From positions 285,069 to 349,068 of the forward strand of contig SUUN01000001.1 of the NCBI GenBank assembly GCA_015062495.1: a stretch of DNA of 64,000 nucleotides, in the 5' to 3' direction. This stretch comes from Alphaproteobacteria bacterium. GTDB lineage: Bacteria > Pseudomonadota > Alphaproteobacteria > Rs-D84. Positions 60,332-64,000 of the stretch are shown piece by piece. Both the position numbers and the translations under genes were made by a program. The notes under the pieces were generated by a model that saw only the letters and a list, made by a program, of their open reading frames with translations, had not been told where the DNA came from and ran no database searches. Position 1 is the first letter of the stretch; each line of letters opens with the position of its first letter.

Positions 60332-61249
60332 ATGTCCATCCCAAGTTATCAAGATTTTATGAACCCTGTATTGCAAGTGTATGCAAAATCGGGCGATATT
60401 ATGAAACGTACAGATGTAATTGACGCTGTTGTGAATATATTGAACTTAACACCAGAAGATATAGATAAAACATTGAAGTCCGGCGAGCCGATTGTGTCTA
60501 GTCGTGTGTATTGGGCTGCATATTTTATGTTTCGTGCGGGGCTTTTAGAACGTGTAAAACGTGGTAGTTATAAAATTACAGATGAAGGCAAAAGAGTCGC
60601 CTCTTCAGGTGATAGAGTAGACGACGCATATTTAATGAAGTATCCAGATTTTGTAAACTTTATGAACACATCAAATACAGGTAAAAAAACAAAAGCTCAA
60701 TCTGCACCAAATACACCTGATTCCACTTGTCAAACGCCGATAGATCCAGAAGAAATGCTGGAAAGTGCAATTAACGACCTAAATTCTGTATTAGAAGATG
60801 ATATTTTATCAAATTTAAAGACTGTTGACCCAAGACGCTTTGAGACAATAGTAGTAGATTTAATGGAGGCTATGGATTATGGCGTGGGTACACCAACTAG
60901 ATATGTTGCGGATGGAGGCATTGATGGAATTATAGATGAAGATGAGCTGGGGCTGTCCAAGATATACCTACAGGCCAAACGTTATACAGATTCCAAAGTT
61001 AATGAAAAAGAAATGCGCGATTTTGTGGGCGCTCTGGCAACAAATAATGTAAACAAGGGCGTGTTTATAACGACTTCTGATTTTTCAGAAAAGGCGGAAA
61101 AAGCTGCAAAAGGCGCACATGGCTATACAATTGTTTTAATAAATGGGGCCAAACTGGCGCAGTTAATGCGCGAACACGGTTTGGGTGCCAAACCGAAGAA
61201 AAATTACGACGTAAAAGAGTTTGACGCGTCGTATTTTGAGATTGTGTAA
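60332..61249 (+). CDS. mrr: Mrr-type restriction endonuclease (type IV)
   Basis: 305 residues. N-terminal winged helix (Mrr_N; PVLQVYAKSGDIMKRTDVID) and a catalytic domain with DPRRFETIVVDLM, GGIDGIID (Asp198) and LQAKRY (Gln214-x-Lys216), the PD-QxK form of Mrr. Such enzymes cut DNA with modified bases. Next to an active adenine methylation system it must tolerate that mark. A 107-base gap with TATAAT near 60315 precedes it. Confidence 0.93.
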   Translation: MSIPSYQDFMNPVLQVYAKSGDIMKRTDVIDAVVNILNLTPEDIDKTLKSGEPIVSSRVYWAAYFMFRAGLLERVKRGSYKITDEGKRVASSGDRVDDAYLMKYPDFVNFMNTSNTGKKTKAQSAPNTPDSTCQTPIDPEEMLESAINDLNSVLEDDILSNLKTVDPRRFETIVVDLMEAMDYGVGTPTRYVADGGIDGIIDEDELGLSKIYLQAKRYTDSKVNEKEMRDFVGALATNNVNKGVFITTSDFSEKAEKAAKGAHGYTIVLINGAKLAQLMREHGLGAKPKKNYDVKEFDASYFEIV

Positions 61250-61253
61250 CTAA

Positions 61254-61279
61254 CAATGCCCCGGTTGGGGCATTTTTCT
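61254..61279 (+). terminator. mrr terminator
   Basis: ATGCCCC, loop GGTT, GGGGCAT, then TTTTTCTTG. It does not have the ATCCCCC stem common left of the island. Confidence 0.85.
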
Positions 61280-61355
61280 TGCACGTTCCTGTCTATTTCA
61301 CTAGCTATTCCATTTTTTGTTGGCATTGTTGTGTTGAAAAAGCAAGAGGCACAAC

Positions 61356-61889
61356 ATGACAACTATAAACAAGCAATACGGATTTTATGGTGCGCTGGCG
61401 GCACATTATGGCAGCCCAGACCACCGAAACGCAATCTGGGACGTGACGGTTAAACGCCTGGGGCAAATTCACCCCGAAAAGTCCGCCGATGAAATACTGG
61501 AATTTCTGAACGGGCGCGCCGGACGACACCTGGCCGATGAAATATTCGACGGCACCGGCACCCTGAGTTATGGGGTGGCGATGTTGCGCGTGGCAATGCT
61601 GAACAAACTAAAAATAGCCAAGTGGTGGGCGTATCACGCCGGCACAATGCCACGCCCCATCACAGTAGACAGGCGCATGCTGTACCGGTCCGCAATCAAG
61701 AACGAAATGCGCCACCGCCGCATCCGCAAATTGGTGGAGAGCGCACTGGCCTGTACCCAGGACGACGTATGGCAGACCCCAGAAATGTGGTTGAAATCAG
61801 ACCTGACGGGGCTGGACGAACTGGAATTGATGTGGACACAGATTCAGCAAGAGCTTAAAACCAAAGGCGCTGCACATGGAAACGATTGA
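61356..61889 (+). CDS. Hypothetical protein, 177 residues
   Basis: Not recognised. Helical, soluble; KQYGFYGALAAHYGSPDHRNAIWDV at the start, RHLADEIFDGTGTL and a basic segment RRMLYRSAIKNEMRHRRIRK. GC-rich and unlike the AT-rich restriction genes beside it, so it may have a different origin. Fourteen bases overlap the next gene. Confidence 0.62.
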   Translation: MTTINKQYGFYGALAAHYGSPDHRNAIWDVTVKRLGQIHPEKSADEILEFLNGRAGRHLADEIFDGTGTLSYGVAMLRVAMLNKLKIAKWWAYHAGTMPRPITVDRRMLYRSAIKNEMRHRRIRKLVESALACTQDDVWQTPEMWLKSDLTGLDELELMWTQIQQELKTKGAAHGND

Positions 61890-62145
61890 AGCGCTGGAAC
61901 GGAAACTGCACGTCGCCCGGCGGGGTGTACCGGGGGCGAAGTACCAAACAGGCCTGGTCATTGACCTGAACGGACCGGCGGGCAATATATTCTATCTTAT
62001 GGGAGTGTGTAATCGCCTGGTGCGTGAACTTGGGTTGTCGGCACAACTAAAACGCGAGTATGAAACAGAAATCAATTCTGCGAACGACTATCAATCCCGC
62101 CTGAGCATCATGCAAAAATGGTTTGGCATTGTGTTTGTGGAGTAA
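61876..62145 (+). CDS. Hypothetical protein, 89 residues
   Basis: Not recognised. Mostly helical (TIEALERKLHVARRG; IFYLMGVCNRLVRELGLSAQL) with a C-terminal IMQKWFGIVFVE. Start ATG at 61876 with AAAGG in the 3' end of the previous gene; the overlap suggests both are translated together. Confidence 0.6.
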   Translation: METIEALERKLHVARRGVPGAKYQTGLVIDLNGPAGNIFYLMGVCNRLVRELGLSAQLKREYETEINSANDYQSRLSIMQKWFGIVFVE

Positions 62146-62182
62146 ATATTCGTAATAATAAATTAAAAATAATTGTGAGAGA

Positions 62183-62518
62183 TTACATAGGCAGTTCAAG
62201 CTGTTCACGTAATACGTATGTTCCGCGTCTGTGTGATGACAGAACTGCACCAGAATCCTTGCTCATGCTGTAAAGCTTAAGGGTTATTTGACGTTTCGTT
62301 TTAGGAGTCACTCCCGGCTTGGTTTCGTAAACACCATCTGCATTTTTAGTAGCAGAAAACATTCTATAATGCGCAACCAGTACCTCATTTATCGTGAGCG
62401 GCCTGTTTGCAATATTAAACAGTCTAATAATTTCTTCTGCAAATTGATCAATACCCAATTCCGTTTGGATCACTTCAGGAACGTCATCAATTTTTGAAAT
62501 ATCAAAAATATCGTCCAT
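62183..62518 (-). CDS. Hypothetical winged-helix-like protein
   Basis: 111 residues from the ATG at 62518 with AGAGG upstream; a GTG three codons before is possible. FAEEIIRLFNIANRPLTINEVLVAHYRMF, then TPKTKRQITLKLYSMSKDSGAVLSSHRRGTYVL look like the helix-turn-helix and wing of a small DNA-binding domain. Acidic N-terminus. It faces the leader of the MBL gene and could regulate it. Confidence 0.55.
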   Translation of the reverse strand: MDDIFDISKIDDVPEVIQTELGIDQFAEEIIRLFNIANRPLTINEVLVAHYRMFSATKNADGVYETKPGVTPKTKRQITLKLYSMSKDSGAVLSSHRRGTYVLREQLELPM

Positions 62519-62626
62519 GTCTAGCACCTCTTTGTTTTTAGTATTGCAAACAATTCGCTGTTGTCAAGCGTTTAAAAGTATGTTCATTGTCTTTTATTAA
62601 ATTTTATTGAATGTATACAGTTTGTC

Positions 62627-62654
62627 TTGACATTGCGTATTTCTGCGGTATGCT
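62627..62654 (+). promoter_or_regulatory. Promoter of the MBL/membrane-protein pair
   Basis: TTGACA (62627-62632), 16-base spacer, TATGCT (62649-62654); start near 62661, about 185 bases before the ATG. Confidence 0.68.
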
Positions 62655-62668
62655 GTATCCATACTCGA

Positions 62669-62784
62669 ATCGGCGAATTGCCGAAACGAAAAAAAATCTG
62701 TCGCGCCAACGACAGATTTGGGATATCCAATATAATCGGACACCACTTGACAAGTCTGATTATATCAAATTCCCACAAAGTGGT
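62669..62784 (+). promoter_or_regulatory. Folded leader with a possible pseudoknot
   Basis: Three consecutive stems: CGGC/GCCG (62671-62683); a perfect 10-bp AAATCTGTCG/CGACAGATTT (62694-62719); and TATAATC-G-GAC/GTC-T-GATTATA (62731-62764). The loop of the third (ACCACTT, 62742-62748) can pair with AAGTGGT (62778-62784). The last 60 bases before the ATG hold the ribosome site GAAAAGGAA. Confidence 0.6.
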
Positions 62785-62844
62785 CAATCAGTTTGTTAAT
62801 TGATATGGCTGAATGTTTGAAGAAACGAAGAAAAGGAATTAGAT

Positions 62845-63690
62845 ATGGCAGAAACAAAAATAACATTTTTTGACGTGGGACACGGTTCCTGCACACATAT
62901 ACAAACCCCAAATGGAAAAAATATTTTGGTTGATATAGGCGGTAGTGACGATTTCTCGCCAGCTTACCATCTGGTAAACATCGGTCAAATCAGCCAGTTG
63001 GATGCGTTGGTTATCACACATCCACATGAAGATCACTATCACGATATTATGAATCTTGAAAGGTATGGAATAAGCCCCAGGGTCTTAAGCAGGGCAAAAT
63101 CTGCATTCCCGATAGATCGTACCAAATTTGATGTAAAAGATCGTACTAGAGTTGATTATATAAACGCAATGAACAGCAGTTATACAAAAGCCGTTCCACC
63201 AGAGGAAGATCCTTTTTCAGAATATGTCAATGGTGGGCTTAAATGGCAGGCGTTTAGCCCAGATAAAAACGACCAAGATCTAGAAGACCCAAACACTTTC
63301 TCTAAAGTTTATGTTTTAAGTTTTGGGGAATGTAAAGTCGTGCTTACTGGTGATAACAACAAAGAAATCTTGGTAAAGATGATGACGAATCCAGAATTTG
63401 TGGCCGCAGTAAAAAACGCTGATTTTTTATTAGCGCCACATCATGGTCGTACAACAGATTTTTGTCCCGAATTTTTCGCTGTGGTTAATCCGCGCGCAAC
63501 GATTATATCTGATAAACGTTGCGAGCACGATAGTCAACTTGGATCTTCATGCGCTTATAATAATGGACGCGGAATATGGCTTAACGGTGAATCCAGACAT
63601 GTGTTAACGACCAGAAAAGACGGCAACATTGTTTTACGCATTGATCAGTTTGGGAATTACTCATTTGATTCTTGGCATCATGCCGCATAA
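62845..63690 (+). CDS. MBL-fold hydrolase (ComEC C-terminal type)
   Basis: 281 residues. Opens ITFFDVGHGSCTHIQTPNGK; metal motif THPHEDHYHD (His59, His61, Asp63, His64), later VLTGDNN and LAPHHGRTTDF, giving the complete metallo-beta-lactamase ligand set. This is the ComEC/Rec2-like group of MBL proteins that often stand alone in defence or mobile loci and may cut nucleic acid or small nucleotides. The next gene, a membrane protein, starts 12 bases on. Confidence 0.82.
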   Translation: MAETKITFFDVGHGSCTHIQTPNGKNILVDIGGSDDFSPAYHLVNIGQISQLDALVITHPHEDHYHDIMNLERYGISPRVLSRAKSAFPIDRTKFDVKDRTRVDYINAMNSSYTKAVPPEEDPFSEYVNGGLKWQAFSPDKNDQDLEDPNTFSKVYVLSFGECKVVLTGDNNKEILVKMMTNPEFVAAVKNADFLLAPHHGRTTDFCPEFFAVVNPRATIISDKRCEHDSQLGSSCAYNNGRGIWLNGESRHVLTTRKDGNIVLRIDQFGNYSFDSWHHAA

Positions 63691-63702
63691 GTGGGGGTGG
63701 TC

Positions 63703-64000
63703 ATGAACAAGATTCCTTTTTATCATTTGATAAACATGTTGTTTATTGGTCTGGTTTCTTTAATTGGGCTTGTGTTAATCGATCCTTTGTTCTTTGGCGC
63801 ACAGTGGCGACTGCTACAAGGGGTAATAAATAGCCCAACTACGGAAACAGTGTGTTTTATTGCATTGGCTTATTTTGTAGGACTGGTTATGAACCGTATG
63901 GCATCCGTATTCCTGGAAGAAATTCTAATGACGGACGTGCCCCCAGAACGCAGAACTTGGGTGTCGCGTAAAATCAAGATCCAATGGCATGATTATAAAG
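63703..64000 (+). CDS. Membrane protein, 5' part only
   Basis: The first 99 residues are visible; the gene runs off the right edge. Start ATG after GGGGGTGG. Two hydrophobic helices (LINMLFIGLVSLIGLVLI and TVCFIALAYFVGLVM), then a cytosolic VPPERRTWVSRKIKIQ segment. It is 12 bases behind the MBL gene and probably acts with it. Not recognised. Confidence 0.65.
   Translation, partial: MNKIPFYHLINMLFIGLVSLIGLVLIDPLFFGAQWRLLQGVINSPTTETVCFIALAYFVGLVMNRMASVFLEEILMTDVPPERRTWVSRKIKIQWHDYK

Overview
The window looks like a piece of a Gram-negative, most likely alphaproteobacterial chromosome with a small, tightly packed genome and a fermentative life style. This is inferred from gene content only, since no rRNA is present. 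The frr-uppS-cdsA-rseP-bamA run, a bacterial type A RNase P RNA, BamA and OmpA-like barrels show an outer membrane. L-lactate dehydrogenase, GAPDH, acetate kinase and a small 2x[4Fe-4S] ferredoxin suggest anaerobic glycolysis. Genes overlap or abut in short operons, and most isolated genes end in near-identical ATCCCCC-loop-GGGGGAT terminators.

Layout. 1-10 kb: end of a Bax-inhibitor protein, ferredoxin, ldh (-), rnpB (-), recG, a BepA-like M48 protease, then an operon with a Lon homologue that lacks its protease domain, tsaB, two small unknowns, rimI and a possible alpha/beta hydrolase. 10-14 kb (-): miaA, lemA, PHP phosphatase and Pif1-like helicase; gap (+). 14.8-20.2 kb (-): cell-surface genes (Cys-rich secreted protein, glycine-zipper protein, beta-barrel OMP, coiled-coil membrane protein). 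A 630-base gene-free stretch in this block holds a strongly folded leader or ncRNA and iterated repeats. 20.3-25 kb: era-queA-orf-tgt (-), dcd (+), and tandem 182-bp duplications of the 3' end of tRNA-Lys. 25-34 kb: two tandem MFS paralogues, an 807-residue coiled-coil protein, an orphan phage tail-fibre-like protein and ackA. 34-37 kb (-): two VirB8-like proteins, two small lipoproteins and yraN. 37-42.4 kb (-): the envelope operon. 42.5-46 kb: tRNA-Ala, tRNA-His, a MuF-muramidase fusion with a convergent secreted partner, and fabI.

From about 46.04 kb to the right edge the DNA appears to be an integrated genomic island. Its left end is the 3' half of a tRNA-Asn, broken in the anticodon loop and still followed by its terminator. 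Next come an XRE regulator, an AlpA-like protein and a P4-type tyrosine integrase. The cargo is defence-like: a Fic protein between 33-bp direct repeats, a NUDIX gene plus a nuclease-DUF2075 helicase, a SEC-C protein, a TIGR04141-like protein, and an AlwI-like type IIS restriction system with two adenine methyltransferases. It continues with an Mrr-type type IV nuclease, small unknowns, and an MBL-fold hydrolase with a membrane protein behind a folded leader. The core of the island (53-61 kb) is visibly more AT-rich than the rest.

The least-explained signals are: the protease-less Lon; the folded leader at 15.6-15.85 kb; the same promoter plus two-terminator leader in front of both phage-derived orphan genes; the MuF-muramidase/secreted-protein pair; and the pseudoknot-like leader of the MBL/membrane pair.
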